Positions 32,399-41,141 of a stretch of DNA of 44,366 nucleotides are shown in pieces. How positions within the stretch are numbered: the stretch's first letter is position 1; the number at the start of each line of letters is the position of its first letter. A program made the position numbers and the translations under genes. The notes beneath the pieces were generated by a model, which worked only from the letters and a program-made list of their open reading frames with translations, was not told where the DNA came from and made no database searches. Location of the stretch: assembly GCA_905201915.1 (NCBI GenBank), contig CAJKQE010000011.1, positions 1-44,366 on the forward strand, in the 5' to 3' direction. Origin of the DNA: an uncultured Lachnospiraceae bacterium. Its GTDB lineage: Bacteria; Bacillota; Clostridia; Lachnospirales; Lachnospiraceae.

Positions 32399-35104
32399 AT
32401 GGCAGAAAAAAGAGAATTGATTTTAAAGCTGGGACAGAAAATTACAGACCGTATCGGACACAAGGTTACGGTGGATGATCCGGAATACTGGGGGCTTGCC
32501 TGTATTGTAACAGATGAAATGGCAGAGGTAGCGCTGAAGATGAAAGTGCGTAAGCCTATGACATTTCCACAGCTTTTAAAAGCAACAGGAAAAGAAGAAA
32601 AAGAGCTGGAAAAGCTTTTGGAAGAAATGAGTATTGTAGGTCTGCTGGAATATAACTGGGAAAATCCGCAGAAAGAAAAACAGTACATATTACCGATGTT
32701 TGTGCCGGGCAGTGCAGAATTTACTAATATGAACCGTAAACAGCTGGAGGAACATCCGGAGCTTGGCAGATTTTTTGAGAGAATGTCAAGACTGCCCTTA
32801 GAGAAGGTAACGCCAATGGTGCCGCCGGGAGGAGCCGGTATCGGTATGCACGTTATTCCGGTAGAAAAAGCCATTGAAATGGAAAATCAGTCCATTGACA
32901 TTGAGCATATTTCTCACTGGCTGAAAAAATATGAAGGAAAATATGCGGCAAGTCCGTGTTCTTGCAGATTGTCAAGACAGACCTATGAGGAAGGCTGTGC
33001 AGATGACCCGGAGGATTGGTGTATTGCAGTGGGGGATATGGCAGATTACGTAGTAGAAACACAAAAGGGCGGACGCTATATCACTTATGAGGAAGTGCTG
33101 GATATTTTGAAAAAGGCTGAGGATAATGGCTTTGTACATCAGATTACCAATATTGACGGAAAAAATAAAATCTTTGCCATCTGCAACTGTAATGTCAATG
33201 TATGTTATGCACTGCGTACTTCCCAGCTGTTTAATACGCCGAATATGTCAAGGTCTGCTTATGTTGCTCACGTAAAGACAGAAAATTGTGTTGCCTGTGG
33301 CAGATGCGTGGAATATTGTCCGGCAGGAGCGGTCAAGCTGGGACAGAAGCTCTGTACCAAAGACGGACCAATGGAATATCCGAAGCACGAGCTTCCTGAT
33401 GCCGTGAAGTGGGGACCGGAGAAATGGGATGAAGATTATCGGGATAACAATCGGATTAACTGCTATGACACCGGTACAGCGCCATGTAAAACAGCCTGTC
33501 CTGCGCATATTGCAGTACAGGGCTATTTGAAAAAAGCCGCACAGGGCAAATACAGAGAAGCGCTGGCTTTGATTAAAAAAGAAAATCCGTTTCCGGCAGT
33601 ATGCGGACATATCTGTAACCGCAGATGTGAAGATGCCTGTACAAGAGGAACCATTGACCAGGCAGTTGCCATTGATGAAGTAAAGAAATTCATTGCAAAG
33701 CAGGATTTAACAGCAGAAAACCGTTATATTCCGCCGATTGTTCCGCCTACCACAGGCAGATTATTTGATGAGAAGATTGCCATTATCGGCGGTGGTCCGG
33801 CAGGACTTAGCTGTGCCTTTTATCTTGCAGAAAAAGGTTATAAGCCTACTGTTTTTGAAAAGAATGAAAAGCCGGGTGGTATGCTGGTTTACGGAATACC
33901 TTCTTTTAAACTGGAAAAAGACGTGGTAGAGGCTGAAATTGATGTGATGCGCCAGATGGGTGTGGAAATTAAATGCGGTATTGAAGTAGGAAAAGATATT
34001 ACCTTAGAGGAACTTCGGAAACAGGGATATAAAGCTTTTTATCTTGCAATCGGATGTCAGGGAGGAAGAAAAGCCAATATCCAAGGAGAAGATGCAGAAG
34101 GTGTTATGACTGCCGTAGATTTCCTTCGTACAGTAGGTGACAATCAGAATTATCCGGTAGAAGGACGTACCGTAGTCGTAGGAGGCGGAAACGTAGCCAT
34201 TGACGTGGCGAGAACTGCAAGCCGCTGCGGAGCATCTGAGGTTTCCATGTTCTGTCTGGAAGGCAGAGAGATTATGCCTGCATCAGAAGAGGAAATCACA
34301 GAGGCACAGGAGGAAGGCATCACTCTGAACTGTGGCTGGGGACCGAAGGAAATCCTTACAGAAAACGGAAAAGTCAAAGGAATTGTATTTAAGAAATGTC
34401 TTTCTGTCTTTGATGAAAACAAACGCTTTGCACCGAAATTTGATGAAGCCGTAACCATGACCGTTCCATGTGAAAGAGTCTTTTTAAGTATCGGACAGAG
34501 CATTGTCTGGGGTAATTTATTAGAAGGCTCAAAGGTTGAATTAGGCAGAGGAAACGGTGCGGTGGCAGATAAAGTAACGTATCAGACAGCAGAACCGGAT
34601 ATCTTTGTAGGCGGTGATGTTTACACAGGACCGAAATTTGCTATTGATGCCATTGCAGCCGGAAAAGAGGGTGCAATTTCCATTCATCGTTTTGTGCAGC
34701 CGCACAGCAGTTTGACAATCGGAAGAAACAGACGTCAGTTTATTGAGCTTGACAAGAGCAATATTCAAATAGAGGAATACGATAATTCTTCCCGCCAGAT
34801 ACCGGGTATGAGAAAAGACATTGATGCTCATAAATCCTTTAGAGATGCAAAAGAAGCCTTTACAGAAGAGCAGGTGAAAAAAGAAACAGCACGCTGTCTG
34901 GGATGCGGAGCTTCCGTTGTAGATGAAAATAAATGTATCGGCTGCGGTGTTTGTACTACAAAATGTGAGTTTGATGCCATTCATCTGTATCGAGAGCATC
35001 CGGAATGCAGTACCATGCACAAATCAGAGGATAAGATGAAGGTCATTCTTCCTTACGCATTTAAGAGAGAAATGAAAATCCGTTTTGGAAAAAAGGAGAA
35101 ATAG
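32399..35104 (+). CDS. Multi-cluster FAD-dependent oxidoreductase (GltD-like core with extra Fe-S domains)
   Basis: This 901-aa protein is a mosaic. Residues 1-100 are helical and winged-helix-like. A cysteine-rich region follows (C187, C189, C200, C208, then CNCNVNVC at 262-269), and a ferredoxin cluster at C297/C300/C303/C307. A GltD-type Fe-S domain (C363, C367, C402, C406, C410, C414) leads into the FAD fold (GGGPAGLS, 464-471) and the NAD(P) fold (GGGNVAIDVA, 595-604). C-terminal cysteines C833/C836 and C846/C849/C852/C856 form another ferredoxin site. The core resembles glutamate synthase small subunit and NfnB, which move electrons between NAD(P)H and ferredoxin. No glutamate synthase large subunit is near; instead the gene sits between hypB and hypA (24 nt and 3 nt gaps). 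The reaction is unknown. Confidence 0.88.
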   Translation: MAEKRELILKLGQKITDRIGHKVTVDDPEYWGLACIVTDEMAEVALKMKVRKPMTFPQLLKATGKEEKELEKLLEEMSIVGLLEYNWENPQKEKQYILPMFVPGSAEFTNMNRKQLEEHPELGRFFERMSRLPLEKVTPMVPPGGAGIGMHVIPVEKAIEMENQSIDIEHISHWLKKYEGKYAASPCSCRLSRQTYEEGCADDPEDWCIAVGDMADYVVETQKGGRYITYEEVLDILKKAEDNGFVHQITNIDGKNKIFAICNCNVNVCYALRTSQLFNTPNMSRSAYVAHVKTENCVACGRCVEYCPAGAVKLGQKLCTKDGPMEYPKHELPDAVKWGPEKWDEDYRDNNRINCYDTGTAPCKTACPAHIAVQGYLKKAAQGKYREALALIKKENPFPAVCGHICNRRCEDACTRGTIDQAVAIDEVKKFIAKQDLTAENRYIPPIVPPTTGRLFDEKIAIIGGGPAGLSCAFYLAEKGYKPTVFEKNEKPGGMLVYGIPSFKLEKDVVEAEIDVMRQMGVEIKCGIEVGKDITLEELRKQGYKAFYLAIGCQGGRKANIQGEDAEGVMTAVDFLRTVGDNQNYPVEGRTVVVGGGNVAIDVARTASRCGASEVSMFCLEGREIMPASEEEITEAQEEGITLNCGWGPKEILTENGKVKGIVFKKCLSVFDENKRFAPKFDEAVTMTVPCERVFLSIGQSIVWGNLLEGSKVELGRGNGAVADKVTYQTAEPDIFVGGDVYTGPKFAIDAIAAGKEGAISIHRFVQPHSSLTIGRNRRQFIELDKSNIQIEEYDNSSRQIPGMRKDIDAHKSFRDAKEAFTEEQVKKETARCLGCGASVVDENKCIGCGVCTTKCEFDAIHLYREHPECSTMHKSEDKMKVILPYAFKREMKIRFGKKEK

Positions 35105-35107
35105 AGG

Positions 35108-35452
35108 ATGCACGAGCTGGGAATTGTCTTTCATATTATTGACAGCTTAAAAGAAGTGGGGGAAGAAAACCATTTAAAGCAGATTGCGGGGGTGACTTTG
35201 GAAGTTGGGGAAGTTTCCGGAGTTTTGGAAGATTATCTGCAAAGCTGTTGGCGGTGGGCGTCAGACAGAACAGAGCTTCTAAAGGGAGCATCACTTACTG
35301 TGGAACAAATTCCGGCAGTGACCTTTTGCGAGGATTGTAAACAGACTTATTCCACAACAGAGTTTGGAAAAATTTGTCCCTATTGCAAAAGTGAACATAC
35401 ATATCTTGCAGCCGGAAATGAGTTTAATATTAAAGAGATAACTGCCTGCTGA
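35108..35452 (+). CDS. hypA: Nickel metallochaperone HypA
   Basis: This 114-aa chaperone has the N-terminal nickel-binding MHE (H2, E3) and a zinc domain with C74, C77, C90 and C93. The intermediate GEVSGV segment also fits the HypA family. HypA delivers nickel together with HypB. It begins 3 nt after the oxidoreductase stop, with AAAAAGGAG as ribosome site, so it is in the same transcript. Since [FeFe] hydrogenase uses no nickel, the client must be something else; a CO dehydrogenase elsewhere in the genome is one possibility. Confidence 0.95.
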   Translation: MHELGIVFHIIDSLKEVGEENHLKQIAGVTLEVGEVSGVLEDYLQSCWRWASDRTELLKGASLTVEQIPAVTFCEDCKQTYSTTEFGKICPYCKSEHTYLAAGNEFNIKEITAC

Positions 35453-35486
35453 AAAATGCAGGCAGAAAGAGAAAGGAAGGGATTTT

Positions 35487-36527
35487 ATGTTATTTCAGAT
35501 TTACGGAGATAACACCATGTGGCAGCTGTTAGGCTGGATTTTAGTATTTGCGGGGCTTATTCTCATGAATGAGCTGGCAAGAAGAAGCAAAACAGGAGGG
35601 ATTTTCTGTTTCTTAATTTTACCTGCGGTTTTGACCGTATATTTTGTGGCGATTTATGTAGGAGCAGCCATGGGCGCAGATTGGGCGCTTCATAACCAGA
35701 CTTATCTGCACATGACAAGCTGGTTCCATTATGCAAAGCTCTATGCGGCAACAGCGGGATGTATCGGCTTTATGATGATTAAATACAAATGGGGAATTGG
35801 AAAAAAAGAATGGTTTAAGCTGTTTCCGTTTCTCATTGTGGCAATTAACATTTTAATCGCAGTAGTCAGTGACTTTGAGTCCGGTGTCAGAGGTATGATG
35901 GCAATGGCAGAATACGGAGACCGTTGGTGGCTGTCATCTGAAAACGTATGGTTATACGGTGGCTGGTGGAACTGGGTAAACGGTATTTCCGGCTTAATCA
36001 ATATTTTCTGTATGACAGGCTGGCTTGGAATTTATGTTTCCAAGGATAAAAAAGATATGCTGTGGCCGGATATGACATGGTGCTTTATTCTGGCTTACGA
36101 TTTATGGAACTTTGAATATACTTATAACAATCTGCCTACACACGCATGGTACTGCGGACTGGCGCTTCTTTTAGCTCCTACCGTTGCCAATGCTCTTTGG
36201 AATAAAGGCGGTTGGATACAGAACAGAGCTAATACATTGGCTTTATGGTGTATGTTTGCACAGGTATTTCCGCTGTTTCAGGATGCCAGCAGATTTACCA
36301 CTATACCGGTACTGTATGCAGACGGATTTATGGATGCTGCCACAAGACCGACTGCGGCAAATCCCACCATGCAGGGCGTGGTAGCGGTTATTGCACTGAT
36401 TGCCAATGTTGTATGTATGGCAATGATTATCAAACGTGCAAAACAGCAGAAGAAAAATCCATATAAACATGAGATTTTTACAGACCAGAAGGACTTTAAA
36501 CTGGCTATGGAAAGAGCAGAGAGATAA
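35487..36527 (+). CDS. Polytopic membrane protein, DUF5692-like
   Basis: This 346-aa protein has about nine hydrophobic segments (approximately 9-26, 36-58, 82-100, 112-131, 160-183, 192-210, 218-237, 248-266 and 300-320). It is strikingly rich in Trp and Tyr, for example in the WWNWVNG and DRWW segments between helices 4 and 5. The C-terminus is basic and cytoplasmic-looking. From memory it resembles proteins called DUF5692, whose function is unknown. It lies 34 nt after hypA, with a GAAAGGAAGGG ribosome site, and the operon terminator follows. The fixed company of hypA/hypB suggests a membrane partner of the nickel or redox function, such as a transporter or anchor; this is inference. Confidence 0.75.
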   Translation: MLFQIYGDNTMWQLLGWILVFAGLILMNELARRSKTGGIFCFLILPAVLTVYFVAIYVGAAMGADWALHNQTYLHMTSWFHYAKLYAATAGCIGFMMIKYKWGIGKKEWFKLFPFLIVAINILIAVVSDFESGVRGMMAMAEYGDRWWLSSENVWLYGGWWNWVNGISGLINIFCMTGWLGIYVSKDKKDMLWPDMTWCFILAYDLWNFEYTYNNLPTHAWYCGLALLLAPTVANALWNKGGWIQNRANTLALWCMFAQVFPLFQDASRFTTIPVLYADGFMDAATRPTAANPTMQGVVAVIALIANVVCMAMIIKRAKQQKKNPYKHEIFTDQKDFKLAMERAER

Positions 36528-36534
36528 AAAAGAG

Positions 36535-36592
36535 AAACTGTTGTATGAATAGTTATTGATAGTTCAATAGCTGTTTTATACAGCAGTTTTTT
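36535..36592 (+). terminator. Intrinsic terminator of the hypB operon
   Basis: A long two-part stem is visible: AAACTGTTGTAT (36535-36546) with ATACAGCAGTTT (36578-36589), and an inner AGTTATTGA with TCAATAGCT (36551-36559 with 36564-36572). TTTTTT follows. Confidence 0.88.
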
Positions 36593-36656
36593 GTTGTAGT
36601 CGATATAAGTAACTGATATAATACAGATAAAGATTTGAATAGAAAAAGGGGATATT

Positions 36657-37316
36657 ATGATAATTTGGATTGTATTTTTTCTGATAGTTTTGTGGGTGAA
36701 TTTGCCATCCATTATACAAAAACAACTTGCTGATAAATTTGCAAACGGAGATTATAGTTCAAGTGACTGTCCGATTAAATTGATTGAATGGTTTAGACTT
36801 TATCCGTTAAAAAAATGTATATTAGTTTTACTGTGGCTGCTTAGTCTTTACCCATCTGTAAGAGGCTGTATATTGGTATGGATGAAAAACGAAAAAGAGT
36901 TTCTTGAAATTACATTATTTTTTATTTTTATTACTGTTTTAACAGCATATCCTATTTGGAGATATGTGAGAAGACCATATCATTGTGCGATTGTTTTAAA
37001 TCACTTTTTTTCTAAAGATGAATTGGAAAACAAATTGAGAAATGAAAAGTTCGAAAGAGTAAAATTTGAAAATCCTGCTTTGCGAGCGGAATATATGTTT
37101 GCAAGTAGAAATTGGTTAGTGATAAATGGAATACTTTATGAGAAAAGATATATGAAGAATTTTCAATACATATATTCAGGAAAAGCACGTGGTGTATGGA
37201 TTTCCTATTACAATGATAAAGGTTTAGCGCTTCCTTTTTTATGTATAGGAGGCAGAGACGGAGAAATTGAAAAAACTATGAATAAGGTTATGGGAAAACA
37301 AGCAAATTGGGATTGA
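36657..37316 (+). CDS. Unknown membrane protein
   Basis: This 219-aa protein belongs to no family I recognise. Hydrophobic segments lie at about 1-18, 54-76 and 84-101. A soluble, mostly charged C-terminal region of about 115 residues includes an NWLVINGILYEKRYMKNF stretch of predicted beta character. The ribosome site is AAAAGGGG. It stands alone between the hypB-operon terminator and a hairpin at 37384, and is more A/T-rich than its neighbours, with many AAA and TTT codons. This may indicate a recently acquired or poorly expressed gene. The C-terminal part could be a PH-like fold, but this is a guess. Confidence 0.7.
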   Translation: MIIWIVFFLIVLWVNLPSIIQKQLADKFANGDYSSSDCPIKLIEWFRLYPLKKCILVLLWLLSLYPSVRGCILVWMKNEKEFLEITLFFIFITVLTAYPIWRYVRRPYHCAIVLNHFFSKDELENKLRNEKFERVKFENPALRAEYMFASRNWLVINGILYEKRYMKNFQYIYSGKARGVWISYYNDKGLALPFLCIGGRDGEIEKTMNKVMGKQANWD

Positions 37317-37383
37317 CAATAGAGTTATCAGAAGATACAGGGGTTCGACTGGTAGATGAAAAATAAAATGTAATTTTATCATG

Positions 37384-37412
37384 AGGCTGTCATAAAATAA
37401 CAGCCTTGTTTT
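37384..37412. terminator. Hairpin between convergent unknown gene and gntR
   Basis: AGGCTGT (37384-37390) pairs with ACAGCCT (37400-37406) around a 9-nt loop. On the plus strand TGTTTTCT follows. On the minus strand it lies just beyond the gntR stop and could end that transcript too. Confidence 0.65.
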
Positions 37413-37414
37413 CT

Positions 37415-38122
37415 CTAATCAAAATAAATCTGTGTATCCCCATCAATACATTGCTTTAGGGAATATTCAATCCAATCCACTGCGCCTTGTGTGTCTCGGC
37501 TTTTTATATATGTCCACATCGTATAATTACGTTTATACAACATTTCTACACCGTAGAGTTCGCAGAAGCGTTCCCACATGGTAAAGATAGGCGCATGAAA
37601 GGACTGAAAAATCAGAGGTATCAAAGTGTTTTTAGAGGAAAGAGCAAATTCATGCTGAAAGGCAAAAGCAGCTTCAATGGCTTCCTGAACGCTTGCAGTA
37701 TTTTGAATGGCTTCTACTTTTTCCAAAAGTACCTGAATTTCCTCATCGGTAATCATGGGAATACTCAGTCTGGCAATTAGCGTGTCAAGGGCAATACGCA
37801 CTTCTAAAATAGAGCGGATTTCCTCTCTGCGAATACGTCCTCCATTATATTTCATAATGGCAACTAAGGTTTCTACCGTACCTTTTCTGCGATAGTCGGC
37901 AACAAAAGTTCCGCTTCGGGGTTTTACAATTAAAAACCCCTTTTTTTCCAGCTCTGCAATTCCGCTGTTTACCACGGCGCGGCTGACCTGCATCATCTGA
38001 GCAAGCTGGCGTTCGGGAGGAAGCTTTTCGCCGATTTTTAATTTTCCTGACAAAATCATATTTTCTAACTGGTCTACAAAAAGTTCCCGAAGAGATGGCG
38101 AACTTATTTTTTCAAATTCCAT
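37415..38122 (-). CDS. GntR-family regulator, FadR/PdhR subfamily (FCD domain)
   Basis: This 235-aa regulator has an N-terminal winged helix with the GntR signature GEKLPPERQLAQMMQVSRAVV (about 32-52) and GTFVADY closing the wing. The all-helical C-terminal part (about 80-235) has the length and spacing of an FCD ligand-binding domain. Such regulators bind organic-acid effectors and recognise TGGT-ACCA palindromes. A perfect palindrome of this kind precedes hypB at 31672-31688, which makes the hypB operon a candidate target. No such site is visible at its own promoter. The start follows GGAGAAGG. Confidence 0.9.
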   Translation of the reverse strand: MEFEKISSPSLRELFVDQLENMILSGKLKIGEKLPPERQLAQMMQVSRAVVNSGIAELEKKGFLIVKPRSGTFVADYRRKGTVETLVAIMKYNGGRIRREEIRSILEVRIALDTLIARLSIPMITDEEIQVLLEKVEAIQNTASVQEAIEAAFAFQHEFALSSKNTLIPLIFQSFHAPIFTMWERFCELYGVEMLYKRNYTMWTYIKSRDTQGAVDWIEYSLKQCIDGDTQIYFD

Positions 38123-38154
38123 AATCCTTCTCCAAAACAGTAAAATTTGAGTTC

Positions 38155-38183
38155 ATTATATTGCGAAATAAAAGAAACTGCAA
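38155..38183 (-). promoter_or_regulatory. Promoter of the gntR gene
   Basis: On the minus strand TTGCAG (38178-38183) and a perfect TATAAT (38155-38160) are spaced by 17 nt, about 33 nt before the start codon. Confidence 0.65.
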
Positions 38184-38201
38184 GAGCTTTCTTATTTTTA
38201 A

Positions 38202-38230
38202 TTGACCGCAATGAAATGGTATAGTATTAT
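38202..38230 (+). promoter_or_regulatory. Promoter of the aspartokinase gene
   Basis: TTGACC (38202-38207) and TATTAT (38225-38230) are spaced by 17 nt. The leader of about 50 nt contains only a weak hairpin, so a lysine riboswitch is excluded. Confidence 0.65.
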
Positions 38231-38288
38231 ATAGTTGTTTTACAATTTAGAAAAAACAGCGGTATAAGCTGCCGTTCAGGAGGAAACC

Positions 38289-39506
38289 ATGTTAATTGTT
38301 AAGAAGTTCGGAGGAACCTCTGTTGCCGATAAAGAACGCATTTTCAATGTGGCAAAACGGTGTATAGAGGATTATGAAAAAGGAAATGATGTTGTGGTCG
38401 TTTTGTCTGCAATGGGAAAATATACGGATGAATTGATTGAAAAAGCTCATGATATCAACCCTAATCCACCTAAGCGGGAAATGGATATGCTATTTACCAT
38501 TGGTGAGCAGATGTCGGTATCTCTTATGGCAATGGCAATGGCACAGCTGGGAGTCAGAGCTGTTTCCTTAAACGCTTTTCAAGTACCTATGCACACGACC
38601 AGCAGCTATGGAAATGCAAGGCTGAAAAAGATTGATACAGAGAGAATTAAACGAGAACTGGAAGACAGAAAAATTGTAATTGTAACAGGCTTTCAGGGAA
38701 TAAATAAATATGATGATTATACCACACTTGGCAGAGGCGGTTCTGATACCACAGCAGTTGCTTTGGCAGCAGTTCTTCATGCAGATGCCTGTGAAATTTA
38801 TACAGATGTAGACGGCGTTTACACAGCAGACCCACGTCTTGTGCCGACAGCAAGGAAATTAAAAGAAATCACTTATGATGAAATGCTGGATTTGGCAACA
38901 TTGGGAGCGGGAGTATTACATAACCGTTCTGTGGAAATGGCAAAAAAATACGGCGTACGTCTTGTAGTGCGTTCAAGCTTAAACAATTCAGAAGGAACAG
39001 TGGTGAAGGAGGTTGTCAATAAAGTGGAAAGAATGATTATCAGCGGGGTTGCATTAGATAAAAATGCAGATAGAATTTCAGTAATCGGTATTCAGGATAT
39101 GCCGGGAAGCGCATTTAAGCTTTTTAATACATTGGCAAAGAAAAATATTAACGTAGATATTATTATCCAGTCCGTAGGAAGAGATGGTACAAAGGATATT
39201 TCCTTTACAGTTTCTCATGAAAATCTGGAAGAAGCTATTGCCCTTTTAGAGGAAAAGAAAGAAGCATTAGGTTTTGAGAAAGTAGAATATAATTGTGATG
39301 TTGCTAAACTTTCTATTGTAGGAGCCGGTATGATGTCTAATCCGGGTGTTGCAGCAAAAATGTTTGAATGTCTGTATAATCAGGATGTAAATATTAATAT
39401 GATTGCAACTTCAGAAATTAGAATTACTGTTTTAGTAGCACAGAAAGATGCAGTAGCAGCTATGAACGCAGTTCATGAAGCATTTGGCTTATCTGATAGA
39501 AACTAA
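38289..39506 (+). CDS. lysC: Aspartate kinase, monofunctional
   Basis: This 405-aa enzyme phosphorylates aspartate at the entry to lysine, threonine and methionine synthesis. The kinase domain (about 1-240) starts with VKKFGGTSVAD and contains GRGGSDTTAVALAAVLHAD and the TDVDGVYTADPR segment. Two C-terminal ACT domains (about 262-400) include NINVDIIIQSVG and VNINMIATSEIRITVLV, the usual allosteric site. The start has CAGGAGG at ideal spacing. The gene symbol is tentative because clostridia may carry several aspartokinase paralogues and no pathway gene is adjacent. An amidohydrolase gene follows 22 nt later. Confidence 0.93.
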   Translation: MLIVKKFGGTSVADKERIFNVAKRCIEDYEKGNDVVVVLSAMGKYTDELIEKAHDINPNPPKREMDMLFTIGEQMSVSLMAMAMAQLGVRAVSLNAFQVPMHTTSSYGNARLKKIDTERIKRELEDRKIVIVTGFQGINKYDDYTTLGRGGSDTTAVALAAVLHADACEIYTDVDGVYTADPRLVPTARKLKEITYDEMLDLATLGAGVLHNRSVEMAKKYGVRLVVRSSLNNSEGTVVKEVVNKVERMIISGVALDKNADRISVIGIQDMPGSAFKLFNTLAKKNINVDIIIQSVGRDGTKDISFTVSHENLEEAIALLEEKKEALGFEKVEYNCDVAKLSIVGAGMMSNPGVAAKMFECLYNQDVNINMIATSEIRITVLVAQKDAVAAMNAVHEAFGLSDRN

Positions 39507-39528
39507 ATAAAGAAAGCGGGGTAGTGTG

Positions 39529-41139
39529 ATGCAGCAGTTTTATTATGGCGGAGATGTTCTCACCATGGAAAAAGAAGGAGAAATCTTAGAAGCTGTACTT
39601 GTGGAAAACGGCAGGATTAAAAAAGCTGGGGATTTTGAAAAAGTAAAGGCTTTTGTAAAAGAAGATGCACAATGGATAAATCTGAAAGGGAAAACACTGA
39701 TGCCCGCTTTTATTGATGCTCATAGCCATATCTCTACTGCTATTCAAATGTCACAGGCAGCAGATTTAAGTCAATGTGAGAGTTTTGAGGAAATTATTTC
39801 TGTTTTAAAAGAGTATCAGCGGGAGAATAAAATAGAAAAGACAGGCATCATTATTGGATTTGGATATGATCATAATTTCTTACCTCAGGGGAAGCAGCCG
39901 GATAAAAGGTACTTAAATCAGGTTTCTAAAGAAATACCTATTTATATTTCTCATACTTCCGGTCACATGGGCTGTGCCAATGATGCTGCTCTTGCACTGG
40001 CGGGAATTACAAAGGATACAAAAGATCCGGAAGGCGGTAAAATTGGTCGCTTTGATAAAGATAATGAGCCGGATGGTTATCTGGAAGAAGCAGCAATGAT
40101 GCTGCTGCAAAAGGCAATAGGCCCCAGAATAAAATTTGACTTGAAAGCGGGGTTGAAAAAAACGCAGGAGTTGTATCTGCAAAACGGAATTATAACTGTG
40201 CAAGATGGTGCAGCATCTCCTGAATCTTTTGCAATGCTTCGACAGATGGATGAAAGTAAAGAGCTGATTTTAGATGTAGTATTATATCCTTTATTACAAA
40301 ATAAGGCTCAAGAATTATTTTTAGAATTTCCTGAATACGCAGAACAATATTGTGGAAATTTAAAGCTGGGAGGCTATAAAGCAGTTCTTGATGGTTCTCC
40401 TCAGGGACGTTCTGCATGGCTGACAAAACCTTATGAAAATAGTGAAGGGTATTGTGCTTATCCATGGTTTTCTGATAAAGAAACAGAAAAATTTATGAAA
40501 ACAGCAGTGGAAGACAGCAGACAGATTTTAGTACATTGTAACGGAGATGCAGCAGGAGATCAGTTTATCCACGCTTATAGAAAAGCATTGGAAAATAGTA
40601 AAAATCCTAAAAAAGACAAGCTTCGTCCGGTGATGATTCATTGTCAGACAGCAAGGGAAGACCAGTTAGAGGAAATGAAAGAACTGGGTATTCTTCCGTC
40701 CATTTTTGTGGGACATGTCTATTACTGGGGTGAAGTACACAGAAAAAATTTAGGCGAAGAAAGAGCCGCACGTATTAGTCCTTGTCATTCTGCGTTTTCA
40801 AGAAATATGAAAGTGACTTTTCATCAGGATACACCGGTTACAAAGCCGAATATGCTACATTCTGTATGGTGTGGGGTAAATCGTATTACACGCACAGGAA
40901 ATCAGTTGGGTAAAGAGCAGTGCTGTACTGTATATGAAGCACTTCAGGCAGTGACGATAAATGGTGCATACGCATACTTTGAAGAAAAAGAAAAGGGAAG
41001 TATTAAAGAAGGAAAAAGGGCAGACCTTGTTATTTTGGATAGAAATCCAATGAAAACAGAGAAAAAAATGTTAAAAGAAATACAAGTGTTGGAAACCATA
41101 AAAGAGGGAAAAAGTATTTGGAAAAAGGAAGATAGATAA
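39529..41139 (+). CDS. Amidohydrolase family protein, YtcJ-like
   Basis: This 536-aa metal-dependent hydrolase of the amidohydrolase-3 type has an N-terminal beta-sandwich segment (to about 60) and the metal motif AFIDAHSHI. Later metal-ligand blocks are ILVHCNGDAAGDQ, MIHCQTARE and FHQDTPVTKP. GGYKAVLDGSPQGRSAWL matches the YtcJ family, in which the lysine may be carboxylated and bridge the metals. The C-terminal part, INGAYAYFEEKEKGSIKEGKRADLVILDRNP, closes the sandwich domain. The substrate is unknown. ATG at 39529 is preferred over an adjacent GTG at 39526; the ribosome site is weak (AGCGGGG). It lies between lysC and a serine hydrolase with short gaps. Confidence 0.92.
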   Translation: MQQFYYGGDVLTMEKEGEILEAVLVENGRIKKAGDFEKVKAFVKEDAQWINLKGKTLMPAFIDAHSHISTAIQMSQAADLSQCESFEEIISVLKEYQRENKIEKTGIIIGFGYDHNFLPQGKQPDKRYLNQVSKEIPIYISHTSGHMGCANDAALALAGITKDTKDPEGGKIGRFDKDNEPDGYLEEAAMMLLQKAIGPRIKFDLKAGLKKTQELYLQNGIITVQDGAASPESFAMLRQMDESKELILDVVLYPLLQNKAQELFLEFPEYAEQYCGNLKLGGYKAVLDGSPQGRSAWLTKPYENSEGYCAYPWFSDKETEKFMKTAVEDSRQILVHCNGDAAGDQFIHAYRKALENSKNPKKDKLRPVMIHCQTAREDQLEEMKELGILPSIFVGHVYYWGEVHRKNLGEERAARISPCHSAFSRNMKVTFHQDTPVTKPNMLHSVWCGVNRITRTGNQLGKEQCCTVYEALQAVTINGAYAYFEEKEKGSIKEGKRADLVILDRNPMKTEKKMLKEIQVLETIKEGKSIWKKEDR

Positions 41140-41141
41140 AT

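Noticed and set aside
31706..35452. hypA/hypB as maturation genes for the HydABC hydrogenase 5 kb away
   Set aside because: The HydA H-cluster motifs show an [FeFe] enzyme, whose assembly uses HydEFG and no nickel, so proximity is not evidence of a functional link.
38231..38288. Lysine riboswitch or other leader control ahead of aspartokinase
   Set aside because: The predicted leader is only about 50 nt and has just a weak hairpin with a mismatch, far too short for a lysine riboswitch.
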